Source: Mesorhizobium sp. L-2-11
GTDB lineage: Bacteria > Pseudomonadota > Alphaproteobacteria > Rhizobiales > Rhizobiaceae
Reading direction: 5' to 3'
DNA: 64,000 bases
NCBI RefSeq assembly: GCF_016756595.1
Contig: NZ_AP023257.1
Span: 2,992,001-3,056,000, forward strand
Under the pieces are notes generated by a model. That model had not been told where the DNA came from. It saw nothing but the letters and a program-made list of their open reading frames with translations, and searched no databases. The translations under genes were made by a program, and so were the position numbers. This document shows, in pieces, positions 11,013-23,232 of the stretch. The number at the start of each line of letters is the position of its first letter. Position 1 is the stretch's first letter.

Positions 11013-11939
11013 ATGAAAAGCAAGCACGTGGCCGTCCTTCTGGGTGGATTCTCGTCCGAGCGGCCCGTGTCCTTGTCTTCGGGGAAAGCCTGTGCCGATG
11101 CGCTCGAGACGGAAGGCTACCAGGTCACTCGCGTCGACGTCTCGCGCGATGTTGGATCGGTGCTGGCTGAGCTCAAGCCTGATGTTGTCTTCAATGCGCT
11201 GCATGGTCCTTTCGGCGAGGACGGCACCATCCAGGGCATCCTCGAATATCTTGCCATCCCCTACACCCATTCCGGCGTTCTCGCCTCGGCGCTTGCCATG
11301 AACAAGGAACAGGCCAAGAAGATCGCCAGGTCCGTCGGGATTCCGGTCGCCGAATCGAAAGTGGTCAATCGCTTCGCCATCCAGAACAGGCACACGATGA
11401 AGCCGCCCTACGTCGTCAAGCCGGTCAATGAGGGGTCGAGCTTCGGCGTCGTCATCGTGCACGAAGGGCAGTCGCATCCGCCGCAGGTCATCGGTTCGTC
11501 CGACTGGAAGTATGGCGATACCGTCATGGTGGAGCGCTATGTGCACGGGCGGGAGTTGACCTGCGCGGTGATGGGCGATGTGGCGCTCGGCGTCTGCGAG
11601 ATCATCCCGACCGGCCATTCCTTCTACGACTATGATTCAAAATACGTCGCGGGCGGATCAAAACACGAATGCCCTGCAAAAATTTCACCGAATATTTACC
11701 AAAAAATACAGACACTGACGCTCAGGGCTCACCAAGCTATCGGCTGCCGGGGCGTTTCCCGGTCGGACTTCCGTTATGATGATCGACACTCCGAGAACGG
11801 CGAAATTGTCTGGCTCGAGGTCAACACTCAGCCGGGCATGACGCCGACATCCTTGGTGCCTGAGATCGCCGCGCAGGCGGGGCACTCGTTCGGCGATTTG
11901 TTGAGTTGGATGGTGGAGGACGCTTCGTGTCTGCGTTGA
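11013..11939 (+). CDS. ddlB: D-alanine:D-alanine ligase
   Basis: This 308-residue ATP-grasp enzyme makes the D-Ala-D-Ala dipeptide used by MurF. The N-terminal [14 protein letters not shown], the central [12 protein letters not shown] and the C-terminal [16 protein letters not shown] motifs that bind ATP, magnesium and substrate are present. The length is normal. It starts a second run of cell-division genes after the regulatory gap, and its end overlaps ftsQ. A 75-bp AT-rich patch at about 11633-11715 is unusual for the neighbourhood and may hide a regulatory site for ftsQ. Confidence 0.96.
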   Translation: MKSKHVAVLLGGFSSERPVSLSSGKACADALETEGYQVTRVDVSRDVGSVLAELKPDVVFNALHGPFGEDGTIQGILEYLAIPYTHSGVLASALAMNKEQAKKIARSVGIPVAESKVVNRFAIQNRHTMKPPYVVKPVNEGSSFGVVIVHEGQSHPPQVIGSSDWKYGDTVMVERYVHGRELTCAVMGDVALGVCEIIPTGHSFYDYDSKYVAGGSKHECPAKISPNIYQKIQTLTLRAHQAIGCRGVSRSDFRYDDRHSENGEIVWLEVNTQPGMTPTSLVPEIAAQAGHSFGDLLSWMVEDASCLR

Positions 11940-12868
11940 GGTGGGGACAGGGCAAGGGGAAGGGCGCGGCCGGGCCGACGCTGTTCGGTGTGTCGTTGTC
12001 GTTCGACCATTTCGTGCTGCCGCGCCTGCTTCGCCGGCCGGCGCGCATGCTGGCGCGTCTGGGCGAGGACGACTTCGAAGTGCCGCCGTTTTCCGCAGCC
12101 GTGCTGTCGGCGGCGCTGCTCGTATCGGGCAGTGCCTATGGCGCCTATCTCGGCGGGCATGTCGACGCCATCGTCCAGGGCATTACCGCCCGCTCCGGCT
12201 TTGCCGTCGACCAGATCAAGGTCGTCGGCAATCGCGCAACCTCCGAGATCGATATTCTCGACAGGATGCAACTCGATGGCTGGACCTCGCTGATCGGCTT
12301 CGATGCCGAAGCGGCGCGGGAACGCATCGCCACGCTGCCCTGGGTCGAGGTTGCGGCGGTGCGCAAGGTCTATCCGCACATGCTGGAGGTGCGCATCGAG
12401 GAGCGTGAGCCCTTTGCGCTCTGGCAGCAGGGCAGCGAGCTTTCGGTAATCGAGCGCTCCGGCGCCGTGATCGCGCCATTCTCCGGCGGCAAGCAGTCGC
12501 TGCTGCCGCTGATCGTCGGCACCGGCGCCCCGGCCAAGGCGCCGGATTTCCTGGCCAGGATCAAGAAATATCCAGAGCTTGCCGCACGGGTCAAAGGCTA
12601 TATCCGCATCGGCGAACGGCGTTGGGACCTGAAGCTCGAAAACGGCATCACGGTCAAGCTTCCCGAGGATGGCGAGGACCGGGCGATCGCCGATCTGGTC
12701 AGGATGGACCGAGAGAACGGGCTTTTGACGCGCGATATCGCCGCCGTCGACATGCGCCTTTCCGATCGCCTCGTCGTCCAGTTGACGCCGGAGGCGGCGA
12801 CGCAGCGTCAGGCCGCTCTCAATGAAAAGCCGAAAATGCCGAAGCGCAAGCCGGAGACGAAGATATGA
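11927..12868 (+). CDS. ftsQ: Cell division protein FtsQ (GTG start)
   Basis: This 313-residue bitopic divisome protein links cytoplasmic and periplasmic division components. A single membrane helix at about residues 55-75 is followed by a POTRA domain (around [15 protein letters not shown]) and an FtsQ domain. The frame opens at TTG 11906, but GTG at 11927 has a strong GGAGGA at 11915-11920 with 6-nt spacing, so I chose it. It overlaps ddlB by 13 bp and ftsA by 4 bp. Confidence 0.93.
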   Translation: MSALRWGQGKGKGAAGPTLFGVSLSFDHFVLPRLLRRPARMLARLGEDDFEVPPFSAAVLSAALLVSGSAYGAYLGGHVDAIVQGITARSGFAVDQIKVVGNRATSEIDILDRMQLDGWTSLIGFDAEAARERIATLPWVEVAAVRKVYPHMLEVRIEEREPFALWQQGSELSVIERSGAVIAPFSGGKQSLLPLIVGTGAPAKAPDFLARIKKYPELAARVKGYIRIGERRWDLKLENGITVKLPEDGEDRAIADLVRMDRENGLLTRDIAAVDMRLSDRLVVQLTPEAATQRQAALNEKPKMPKRKPETKI

Positions 12869-14172
12869 GCTGGCTTGGCGGCAACAGCGATGCCTCGTCG
12901 CGCCGGTCCGGCATCATGACGGTGCTGGATGTCGGCTCGAGCAAGGTCTGCTGCGTGGTGGCCAAGCTCAAGCCGCGCGAGGACGGCATGCTGCTGCGCG
13001 GGCGCTCGCATCGCATACAGGTGATCGGCATCGGCCACCAGAAATCGCAAGGCGTGAAATCGGGTGTCGTCATCGATCTCGACAGGGCCGAGCACGCCAT
13101 CCGCCTTGCCGTCGATGCCGCCGAGCGAATGGCCGGGCTGACCGTCGATTCGCTGATCGTCAACATGACGGCCGGCCGACTGAAGAGCGAAAGCTTCTCG
13201 GCAACCATCAACCTTGGCGGCCATGAGGCCGACGAGGCCGACATTAAGCGCGTGCTTGCCGCCGGCGCCAAGCAGGCGCTGCGAGCCGAACGCGAAGTGA
13301 TCCATTCGCTTCCCGTCGGCTTTTCGCTGGACGCCGAGCGCGGCGTGCGTGATCCGCGCGGCATGGTCGGCGACCAGCTCGGCGTTGACATGCACGTGCT
13401 GACGGGTGACGCGGCACCGTTGCGCAATCTGGAGCTTTGCATCAACCGTTCGCACCTGTCGGTCGAGCGCATGGTGGCGACGCCCTATGCCAGCGGGCTT
13501 GCCGCACTGGTCGACGACGAGCTCGAAATGGGCGCAGCCTGCATCGACATGGGCGGCGGCACCACGACGATCTCGATGTTTTCGGAAGGCAAGTTCGTTC
13601 ATGGCGACGCCATCGCCATCGGCGGCAACCACGTCACGCTGGACATGGCCAAGGGCCTGTCAACCTCGCTCGATGCCGCCGAGAGGCTGAAAGTGATGCA
13701 TGGCTCGGCGCTGCCCGGCAGTGCCGACGACCGCGACCTGGTCTCGATACAGCCGATCGGCGAGGATGGCGAGGTGCCGCTTCAGATCCCGCGTTCGGTG
13801 ATGACGCGTATCATCCGGGCGCGCATCGACGAGACGCTGGAACTGTTGCGCGACCGGCTGAACAGGTCCGGCTACGGCAACGCCGCCGGCAAGCGCGTCG
13901 TGCTGACCGGCGGCGCCAGCCAGCTTTCCGGCCTGCCTGAGGCAGCGCGCCGCATTCTCGGACGCAATGTGCGCATCGGCCGTCCGCTCGGTGTAGCGGG
14001 CTTGCCGGAGGCGGCCAAGGGGCCGGCTTTCTCGACGCCGGTCGGGCTTCTGATCTACCCGCAGATGGCGAATTTCGAGAGCCATCCGGCGAAAGGAATT
14101 TCTGGTCTCAGGATGACCGGAACAGGCGGAAAACTGCATCGGATGAGTCAGTGGTTGAGAGACAGTTTTTAA
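12865..14172 (+). CDS. ftsA: Cell division protein FtsA
   Basis: This 435-residue actin-like ATPase tethers FtsZ to the membrane and recruits later division proteins. The phosphate-1 region TVLDVGSSKVCCVV is near residue 20, and CIDMGGGTTTISMF and VVLTGGASQLSG supply the other ATPase motifs. The last residues, HRMSQWLRDSF, form the expected amphipathic membrane-targeting helix. It overlaps ftsQ by 4 bp and is followed after 67 bp by ftsZ. Confidence 0.97.
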   Translation: MSWLGGNSDASSRRSGIMTVLDVGSSKVCCVVAKLKPREDGMLLRGRSHRIQVIGIGHQKSQGVKSGVVIDLDRAEHAIRLAVDAAERMAGLTVDSLIVNMTAGRLKSESFSATINLGGHEADEADIKRVLAAGAKQALRAEREVIHSLPVGFSLDAERGVRDPRGMVGDQLGVDMHVLTGDAAPLRNLELCINRSHLSVERMVATPYASGLAALVDDELEMGAACIDMGGGTTTISMFSEGKFVHGDAIAIGGNHVTLDMAKGLSTSLDAAERLKVMHGSALPGSADDRDLVSIQPIGEDGEVPLQIPRSVMTRIIRARIDETLELLRDRLNRSGYGNAAGKRVVLTGGASQLSGLPEAARRILGRNVRIGRPLGVAGLPEAAKGPAFSTPVGLLIYPQMANFESHPAKGISGLRMTGTGGKLHRMSQWLRDSF

Positions 14173-14239
14173 ATTGACGGGGACAGCCCCATAGGCGGCC
14201 GCAGCGGCGAAGCGGCGGGAAAGGCAAAGGACGGAGACA

Positions 14240-15898
14240 ATGACCATCAATCTGCAAAAGCCGGACATCACCGAGCTGAAGCCGCGTATCACCGTGTTCG
14301 GTGTCGGCGGCGGCGGCGGCAATGCCGTCAACAACATGATCACCGCCGGCTTGCGCGGCGTCGAGTTCGTGGTGGCCAATACCGATGCGCAGGCGCTGAC
14401 CATGTCCAAGGCGGATCGCCTGATCCAGCTCGGCGCGCATGTCACCGAGGGCCTGGGTGCGGGGTCGCAGCCGGAAGTCGGACGCGCCGCGGCGGAGGAA
14501 TGCATCGACGAGATCGTCGATCATCTCTCCAACACCCATATGTGCTTCGTCACTGCCGGCATGGGCGGCGGCACCGGTACGGGGGCCGCGCCGGTCGTTG
14601 CACGTGCCGCGCGCGAGAAGGGGATTCTCACCGTCGGTGTCGTCACCAAGCCGTTCCATTTCGAAGGCCAGCGCCGCATGAAGACGGCGGACCTGGGTAT
14701 CGAGGAATTGCAGAAATGCGTTGATACCCTCATCGTCATCCCCAACCAGAACCTGTTCCGGCTGGCCAATGACAAGACGACCTTTGCCGACGCTTTCGCC
14801 ATGGCCGACCAGGTGCTCTATTCCGGCGTCGCCTGCATCACCGACCTGATGGTCAAGGAAGGGCTGATCAACCTCGACTTCGCCGACGTCCGCTCGGTCA
14901 TGCGCGAGATGGGCAAGGCGATGATGGGGACGGGTGAAGCTTCCGGCGAGGGTCGCGCCATGGCCGCCGCCGAAGCCGCGATCGCCAACCCGCTGCTCGA
15001 CGAGACCTCGATGAAGGGCGCCAAGGGGCTGTTGATCTCGATCACCGGCGGCCGCGACCTGACCCTGTTCGAAGTCGACGAGGCGGCGACCCGAATTCGC
15101 GAGGAGGTCGACCAGGAAGCCAACATCATCCTGGGTGCGACGTTCGACGAGGATCTCGAAGGCGTCATCCGTGTCTCGGTGGTTGCTACCGGCATCGACA
15201 AATCGGCAGCAGAAATCGCTGCCGCGCCGATCGCCATCCGCACGACTCCGCCAAAGCCGGTCAGCCGCCCGGCCGCTCCGGTCACGGAAAGCCGCCCAGT
15301 GCCTGTCCAGCAGGGAGGCTATGAGCCGCGCGCCGCCGATCCTGTCGCCGAGGCAATCCAGCTCGCCGAGGCGAATGCGGCGGCGATGGCGCGTCCCGCG
15401 CCGGCCCCCCAGGCAGAAGATTTCCGCCCGCAGAGCAAGATCTTCCAGGCGCCGCCGGCCCAGCCGCAGCCGATGCTGCAGCCAATGGTTCAGCAAGCGA
15501 TGCAGCCCGCGCCGCAGCGTGAAATGCTTCAGCCGGCAGCGCCCCAGCGCATGCCGCGCGTCGAGGACTTTCCGCCGGTGGTGAAAGCCGAGGTGGAAGC
15601 CAAAAGCCGCCCGGCCGACCACGAGAACAGCGGACCGATGGGACTGCTCAAGCGCCTGACCAACGGCCTTACCCGTCGCGAAGAAGAGCCCGCACGGCTG
15701 CAGCCGGCGCAGCCGCGCGAGCCGAAACTGCGCCAGGCGGCACCCGAAGTGCGCCGCCTTGCCAGCCAGGATCCGCAGCTTTACGCGCCGCGCCGCGGCC
15801 AGTTGGACGACCAGGGCCGGCTGACGCCGCAGAGCCGGGCTGTCCAGGAAGACGATCAGCTGGAGATTCCGGCATTCCTTCGCCGCCAGGCCAACTGA
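14240..15898 (+). CDS. ftsZ: Cell division protein FtsZ
   Basis: This 552-residue tubulin-like GTPase forms the Z ring. [13 protein letters not shown] and the tubulin signature [11 protein letters not shown] are in the N-terminal half of the roughly 320-residue globular domain. A linker of about 220 residues rich in Pro, Gln, Ala and Arg follows, then the conserved tail [11 protein letters not shown] that binds FtsA and other partners. The long linker is typical of the main rhizobial FtsZ and much longer than in E. coli. An RBS-like ACGGAG lies just before the ATG. Confidence 0.98.
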   Translation: MTINLQKPDITELKPRITVFGVGGGGGNAVNNMITAGLRGVEFVVANTDAQALTMSKADRLIQLGAHVTEGLGAGSQPEVGRAAAEECIDEIVDHLSNTHMCFVTAGMGGGTGTGAAPVVARAAREKGILTVGVVTKPFHFEGQRRMKTADLGIEELQKCVDTLIVIPNQNLFRLANDKTTFADAFAMADQVLYSGVACITDLMVKEGLINLDFADVRSVMREMGKAMMGTGEASGEGRAMAAAEAAIANPLLDETSMKGAKGLLISITGGRDLTLFEVDEAATRIREEVDQEANIILGATFDEDLEGVIRVSVVATGIDKSAAEIAAAPIAIRTTPPKPVSRPAAPVTESRPVPVQQGGYEPRAADPVAEAIQLAEANAAAMARPAPAPQAEDFRPQSKIFQAPPAQPQPMLQPMVQQAMQPAPQREMLQPAAPQRMPRVEDFPPVVKAEVEAKSRPADHENSGPMGLLKRLTNGLTRREEEPARLQPAQPREPKLRQAAPEVRRLASQDPQLYAPRRGQLDDQGRLTPQSRAVQEDDQLEIPAFLRRQAN

Positions 15899-16171
15899 CC
15901 TGTTAACGGACCGTAACAGTTATTAACAGGCAGACAAGAAATTGTTTGCCCGTTAATGATAAAAGTGCCTGTAAAACAAGGAGTTAGGAGACCGCATCCG
16001 CTTCGGATCGCGGTTACATAGAGTAAGAAACCGTGATTTGGAGACTTCCTGCCGGACCACTATCTTCGCCGCGATCAATTTCGGTTTGCTGGGATTCGGG
16101 GAAGTGGCCCTGCCTGCCGATCAAAGAGCCGCGCCCTTGGGCTTATGAAGCGGACGTAGGCAGTATGGGCT
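15899..16171. promoter_or_regulatory. ftsZ-lpxC intergenic region with several RNA hairpins
   Basis: This 273-bp gap is unusually rich in inverted repeats. CCTGTTAA at 15899-15906 pairs with TTAACAGG at 15923-15930. A 9-bp stem with a GAAA tetraloop lies at 15929-15950 (one G-U pair). A 10-bp stem with a CTT loop and one bulged base lies at 15991-16014. None is followed by a clear U-tract, so a classic terminator is not certain. TTAAC-like motifs at 15903, 15913 and 15923 resemble CtrA half-sites, but their spacing does not fit the consensus. Confidence 0.5.
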
Positions 16172-17119
16172 ATGGGGTTTGTTTTGCACGACTATCAGAC
16201 GACACTTAGATCGCGTGCGACGCTGACGGGCACCGGTGTTCACAGCGGCAATTCTGTTACCGTTCATTTCCTGCCGGCAGACGCTGATACGGGTGTCGTG
16301 TTCCAGCTTTCGAATGGAAGTGAAGTCCGGGAATTCCGTGCGCTGGTTTCCGAGGTCGGCGCCACCGATCTGTGCACCATGCTCGGCGATCCGGCAGGCG
16401 AGCACATCGCCACGGTCGAACATCTGATGGCCACGGTTTTCGGGCTCGGCATCGACAATATCGCCATTGAGATCGACGGCCGTGAGGTTCCGATCCTCGA
16501 CGGCAGCGCCATGGCGTTCGTCGAGGCCATCGACCAGGCGGGCATCGATACGCTGCCGATCAAGCGCCGCTACATCCGGGTGGTCAAGCCGGTTCGCATC
16601 GAGAACGGTGCCTCCTGGGCGGAATTCAGGCCCTATGACGGCACGCGCTTCGAAATCGAGATCGATTTCGAAAGCCCGGCGATCGGCCGTCAGCTCTTCG
16701 CATCCGACATGAATGCCGACATTTTTCGCCGCGATATCGCGCGGGCCCGCACCTTTGGTTTCATGAAGGACGTCGAGCGGCTGTGGGCAGCCGGCTATGC
16801 GCTCGGCTCCTCGCTGGAAAACTCGCTGGTGATCGGCGACGACAACCGCGTGATCAACATCGGAGGCTTGCGCTATCCCAACGAATTCGTGCGCCACAAG
16901 ACGATGGACGCCATGGGCGATCTGGCGCTGGCCGGCGCCCGGTTCATTGGCTGCTTCCGTTCCTATCGCGGCGGCCACAGGCTGAATGCGGCAGCGCTGC
17001 GCCGCCTTTTGTCGGACCGTTCGGCGTTCGAGATCGTCGAGACGACACGCCGGGAGCGCGGTCGCACCGTCGAAAAGAGCGCTGTCTATGCACCTGTCTA
17101 CGCGCCCTGGATGATCTGA
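16172..17119 (+). CDS. lpxC: UDP-3-O-acyl-N-acetylglucosamine deacetylase LpxC
   Basis: This 315-residue zinc enzyme catalyses the first committed step of lipid A synthesis. The zinc-binding region shows EHLMATVFGLGIDN (first histidine) and RHKTMDAMGDLAL (second histidine and the aspartate). YRGGHRLN carries the catalytic histidine near the C-terminus. The start has only a weak RBS. Its place after ftsZ is conserved in many proteobacteria and links envelope growth to division. Confidence 0.96.
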   Translation: MGFVLHDYQTTLRSRATLTGTGVHSGNSVTVHFLPADADTGVVFQLSNGSEVREFRALVSEVGATDLCTMLGDPAGEHIATVEHLMATVFGLGIDNIAIEIDGREVPILDGSAMAFVEAIDQAGIDTLPIKRRYIRVVKPVRIENGASWAEFRPYDGTRFEIEIDFESPAIGRQLFASDMNADIFRRDIARARTFGFMKDVERLWAAGYALGSSLENSLVIGDDNRVINIGGLRYPNEFVRHKTMDAMGDLALAGARFIGCFRSYRGGHRLNAAALRRLLSDRSAFEIVETTRRERGRTVEKSAVYAPVYAPWMI

Positions 17120-17146
17120 ATCTTAACGTTTTTCGGGTTTTATGGC

Positions 17147-17184
17147 CGCCGGCCTGTGTTGCATGAATGCACCATCGGCCGGCG
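17147..17184 (+). other. GC-rich hairpin between lpxC and bamD
   Basis: CGCCGGCC at 17147-17154 and GGCCGGCG at 17177-17184 are perfect inverted repeats, and GCAT/ATGC adds an inner stem. It starts 28 bp after the lpxC stop. No run of T follows on the plus strand, so it could be a terminator, an mRNA-stabilising stem or a protein site. Its function is unknown. Confidence 0.4.
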
Positions 17185-17334
17185 AAATCACGCAAGTGTG
17201 CAGGCTGCGCCAGGCTGCCACAAAAATGTGCGATTGGCCGGAGATAGCGTTGTCGGGCACGTCGATTATGGTTATGCCTGCTGCCCCAGAGCGAAATGAC
17301 GACTGAAATGACGCCGAAAGGGCGGAATCCAATC

Positions 17335-18204
17335 ATGTTCTTCAAGCGAATTGGTCTATCGAAAGCGCCGCATCGGGCTGTTTTCCTGGCGCTTTCGGTG
17401 GTTGTTCCATCGCTGTTCCTGTCGGCCTGCATGTCGTCCGAAAAGGATGTCGACCTGTCGACCTATGTCGAGCAGACCGAGCCGGCAGACGTTCTCTACA
17501 ATCAGGGCCTCGCCAATCTGAATGCCGGGCGCCTGCAGGAGGCGAGCCGCAAGTTCGGTGCGGTCGACCGCCAGCATCCCTATTCCGAATACGCCCGCAA
17601 ATCGATGGTGATGGGCGCCTTTGCCGACTATCGCCAGGGCAACTACACCGAGGCGATCGGTTCGGCCAAGCGCTATCTCACGCTCTATCCGTCGACCGAC
17701 GACGCGGCCTATGCCCAGTACATCATCGGGCTCAGTTATTACCGGCAGATCAGGGATGTCACCCAGGACCAGAAGGAAGCGCGTCAGACCGTGCAGACGA
17801 TGCAGGATCTGGTGACGCGCTGGCCCGATTCCGAATATGTCGACGACGCCAGGGAAAAGATCCGGTTCGCCAACGACCAGCTCGCCGGCAAGGAGATGCA
17901 GATCGGCCGCTATTATCTCGAGCGCCGTGAATACATCGCCGCCGTCAAGCGGTTCCGCGTCGTGGTGGAGACCTATTCCAACACGCGCCATGTCGAGGAA
18001 GCGCTCGCGCGCCTTACTGAAACCTATTATGCGATGGGGCTGACATCGGAAGCGCAGACTGCCGCTGCCGTGCTCGGCACCAACTATCCCGACAGCGTGT
18101 GGTACAAGGATTCCTACAAGCTCCTGCAGACTGGTGGGCTCGAGCCGCGCGAGAATGCGGGCTCGTGGATCGCCAAGGCCGGGAAGCTGATCACCGGCGC
18201 CTGA
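17335..18204 (+). CDS. bamD: Outer-membrane assembly lipoprotein BamD
   Basis: This roughly 289-residue lipoprotein of the BAM complex helps insert beta-barrel proteins into the outer membrane. A signal peptide ends in the lipobox LSAC, so the mature protein begins at a lipidated cysteine. The rest is five TPR-like repeats, with [16 protein letters not shown] as the first. The frame is open from ATG 17296, but ATG 17335 gives a normal signal peptide (MFFKRIGL start) with AGGGCGG upstream. It is followed by recN after 13 bp. Confidence 0.92.
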   Translation: MFFKRIGLSKAPHRAVFLALSVVVPSLFLSACMSSEKDVDLSTYVEQTEPADVLYNQGLANLNAGRLQEASRKFGAVDRQHPYSEYARKSMVMGAFADYRQGNYTEAIGSAKRYLTLYPSTDDAAYAQYIIGLSYYRQIRDVTQDQKEARQTVQTMQDLVTRWPDSEYVDDAREKIRFANDQLAGKEMQIGRYYLERREYIAAVKRFRVVVETYSNTRHVEEALARLTETYYAMGLTSEAQTAAAVLGTNYPDSVWYKDSYKLLQTGGLEPRENAGSWIAKAGKLITGA

Positions 18205-18217
18205 GCGGCGCGTCACC

Positions 18218-19888
18218 ATGCTTTCCAGACTGTCGATCCGCGATATCGTTCTGATCGAGAAGCTGGACATCGATTTCTCGTCCGGTCTTTCGGTGCTGAC
18301 CGGCGAAACCGGTGCTGGAAAATCCATCCTGCTCGACGCGCTGTCGCTGGCGCTTGGCGCCCGCGGCGACGCCTCGCTGGTGCGACATGGCGCGGCACAG
18401 GGCCAGGTCATTGCCGTGTTCGACGTGCCGCGCAACCATCCTGCCCGCATGCTGCTTGCCGACAACGCCATCGACGACGATGGCGACATCATCCTGCGCC
18501 GCGTGCAGACGGCGGACGGCCGTACCCGCGTCTTCGTCAACGACCAGCCTTCCAGCGTGACACTGATGCGCGATGTCGGCCACGCGCTGGTCGAAATCCA
18601 CGGCCAGCATGACGAGCGTGCCCTGGTCGATCCCGGCGCCCACCGCGAATTGCTCGACAGTTTTGGCGGTCATCTCGGCGCTGTGCGGGCGACCGGCGAG
18701 GCATGGCGGTACTGGCGGGCCTGCGAGCAGGAGCTTTCGCGACACCGCGCCAAGGTGGAAGCGGCGGCCCGTGAGGCCGACTATCTGCGCGCCGCGGTCG
18801 CCGAATTGACGAAGCTCGACCCCCAGCCAGGCGAGGAAGCCGACCTTGCCGAGTTGCGCGCCTCGATGATGCGGGCGGAAAAGATCGCCTCGGAAATCCA
18901 CGATGCGCAAGATGTGCTCTCGGGCCCGTCTTCGCCCCTGCCGCAACTGGCCAGCCTGTTGCGGCGGCTGCAGCGCAAGGTGACCGAGGCGCCCGGCCTG
19001 CTCGACGACGTGGTCAAATCGCTCGATGAGGCGATGCTGTCGCTCGACGCAGCGCAATCGGGGGTGGAGGCGGCACTTCGCGCCACCGAATACGATCCGC
19101 GGCGGCTGGAACAGGCCGAGGAGCGGCTGTTTTCGCTGCGCGCCGCCTCACGCAAGCACAGTGTGGCGGTCGATGATCTGGCGCAATTGCGCGACACGAT
19201 GGCCGCCGACCTCGCCGATCTCGACGCCGGCGAGGAGCGCCTGCACGGGCTGCAGAAGCAAGCCGCCGCGGCGCGCGAGACCTATGACATTGCCGCAGCA
19301 CAGCTTTCGTCGCTTCGCCATGCGGCGGCGGTCGGATTGACCAAGGCGGTGATGGCCGAGTTGCCGGCGCTGAAGCTCGAACGGGCGGCCTTCATCGTCG
19401 AGATGGCAAGCGAGGCCGAGAACCGCATGGAAGACGGCATCGATCAGGTCGAGTTCTGGGTGCGCACCAATCCCGGCACAAGACCGGGCCCGATGATGAA
19501 AGTCGCCTCCGGTGGCGAACTTTCGCGGTTCCTGCTGGCGCTGAAGGTGGCGCTGGCCGACCGCGGCTCGGCGCCGACCTTGGTCTTCGATGAAATCGAC
19601 ACCGGCGTTGGCGGCGCGGTAGCCGACGCCATCGGCCAAAGGCTGGCGCGGCTATCAAAACGCGTGCAGGTGCTTTCGGTTACGCACGCGCCGCAAGTAG
19701 CGGCACGCGCGGCGACGCATTTCCTGATCTCCAAATCCGGCGGCGCCGATCGTGTCGCCACCGGCATTGCCGAGATGGATCGGGCGGCGCGCCAGGAAGA
19801 GATCGCGCGGATGCTTGCCGGAGCGACCATCACCGACGAGGCGCGTGCGGCCGCCGAGCGGCTGCTTCGCGAAAACACCGCAGCATAG
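18218..19888 (+). CDS. recN: DNA repair protein RecN
   Basis: This 556-residue SMC-like ATPase acts in double-strand break repair. The Walker A motif GETGAGKS is at about residues 29-36 and the Walker B region TLVFDEIDTGVGG is near residue 455. Two coiled-coil arms lie between them, and the ABC signature region is KVASGGELSRFLLAL. The length is normal. It lies between bamD and ligA on the same strand. Confidence 0.96.
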   Translation: MLSRLSIRDIVLIEKLDIDFSSGLSVLTGETGAGKSILLDALSLALGARGDASLVRHGAAQGQVIAVFDVPRNHPARMLLADNAIDDDGDIILRRVQTADGRTRVFVNDQPSSVTLMRDVGHALVEIHGQHDERALVDPGAHRELLDSFGGHLGAVRATGEAWRYWRACEQELSRHRAKVEAAAREADYLRAAVAELTKLDPQPGEEADLAELRASMMRAEKIASEIHDAQDVLSGPSSPLPQLASLLRRLQRKVTEAPGLLDDVVKSLDEAMLSLDAAQSGVEAALRATEYDPRRLEQAEERLFSLRAASRKHSVAVDDLAQLRDTMAADLADLDAGEERLHGLQKQAAAARETYDIAAAQLSSLRHAAAVGLTKAVMAELPALKLERAAFIVEMASEAENRMEDGIDQVEFWVRTNPGTRPGPMMKVASGGELSRFLLALKVALADRGSAPTLVFDEIDTGVGGAVADAIGQRLARLSKRVQVLSVTHAPQVAARAATHFLISKSGGADRVATGIAEMDRAARQEEIARMLAGATITDEARAAAERLLRENTAA

Positions 19889-22309
<2,421 letters not shown>

Positions 22310-22310
<1 letters not shown>

Positions 22311-23002
22311 TGGAAGGCGCGTTCAGCGGTTTCGGCCAAAAGGCCATTGCCTTCCTCAAGGCGCTCGATTTTCACCAGAGCCGGGAGTGGTTTCTGGAAA
22401 ACCGCGACCTCTTCGAAAGCGAGTTGCGCGAGCCCTTTGGCGATCTGGTCGAAACGCTCTCCGAGCGCTTCGCGGCGGTAGGGCTGGGTTTGCGCGGCGA
22501 TCGCAAGAAGTCGCTGTTCCGGATCAATCGCGACGTGCGTTTCGCCAGGGACAAGCGGCCCTACAACCGGCATCTGTCGGCAATCCTCTCGCCTGACGGC
22601 ACCAAGATGGAACAGGGCGTGTTCTTCGTCCATATCGGGCTTGAGCGCTGCTTTGCCGGCGTCGCCTGGTGGCAGCCCGGGCCGGCACTGCTTTTGGCGA
22701 TGCGTAACGCCATCGCGACGCGGCCGGGTGAATTCCGGGCGCTGATCGAGGCGTTGAAGCAAAACGGTCTCGAACTCGATGCGGAAGGTTGCATGAAGCG
22801 CGCGCCACGCGGCTTCGAGCATGTCACGGTGGCCGATCTCGCGGCGGCCATCCGCAACCGGCATTTCGCCGTCCGGTATGAAATCGACCCTGCGGGAATC
22901 CACGGGCCGGCGCTGGTCGACGAGCTCATCGATTTCGCCTTGCGGGCCAAGCCGCTGCTCGACTGGGGCAGGACGATCGAAGCCAAGGTCGCGGTGGACT
23001 GA
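22310..23002 (+). CDS. DUF2461 family protein
   Basis: This 230-residue protein of the DUF2461 (TIGR02453-like) family has no established function. Family features include the N-terminal FSGFGQKAIAFLKALDFHQSREWF, the LRGDRKKSLFRINRDVRFARDKRPYN segment and FVHIGLERCFAGVAWWQPGP. ATG at 22310 overlaps the ligA stop by 1 bp (TGATG), so the two genes are probably translated together. No membrane segment or signal peptide is seen. Confidence 0.85.
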
Positions 23003-23232
23003 GCACCTGGCCGAACGCGCGCCTGAACCTGCGGCGAGGGATCATTTCCGCTGATGGTTGGCTCAAGCGAATTGGTGTGACAAGGCTGACAGCGCTCCCT
23101 ACATACGATCTTTCCTCCTCGCATCGGCACGAAAATCGGGATCGATTTTCGGATGGTCCGACGCGTGGATTCAAAGTGTTGGAGCGTCCTTTGCTCGTCC
23201 AAGAGGACGAGCGGCGCTCTAAGGAGTGGCTG
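23003..23232. other. DUF2461-azlC gap with inverted repeat copy
   Basis: The gap contains the inverted copy B of the two-hairpin repeat (23121-23222), which ends right at the ribosome-binding site of azlC. The azlC reading frame stays open through the repeat up to 23077. No other signal is evident. Confidence 0.6.
23121..23222 (-). repeat. Two-hairpin dispersed repeat, copy B (inverted)
   Basis: Read on the minus strand this matches copies A and C: a GCTCGTCC/GGACGAGC stem with outer GAGCG arms, then an AT-richer linker, then a GAAAATCG/CGATTTTC stem flanked by GCATCGG-type arms. The end overlaps the azlC Shine-Dalgarno region, so the element could affect azlC translation. Confidence 0.75.

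Noticed and set aside
23077..23232. Upstream extension of azlC
   Set aside because: It is translated repeat DNA; AAGGAG and ATG at 23233 give the normal protein.
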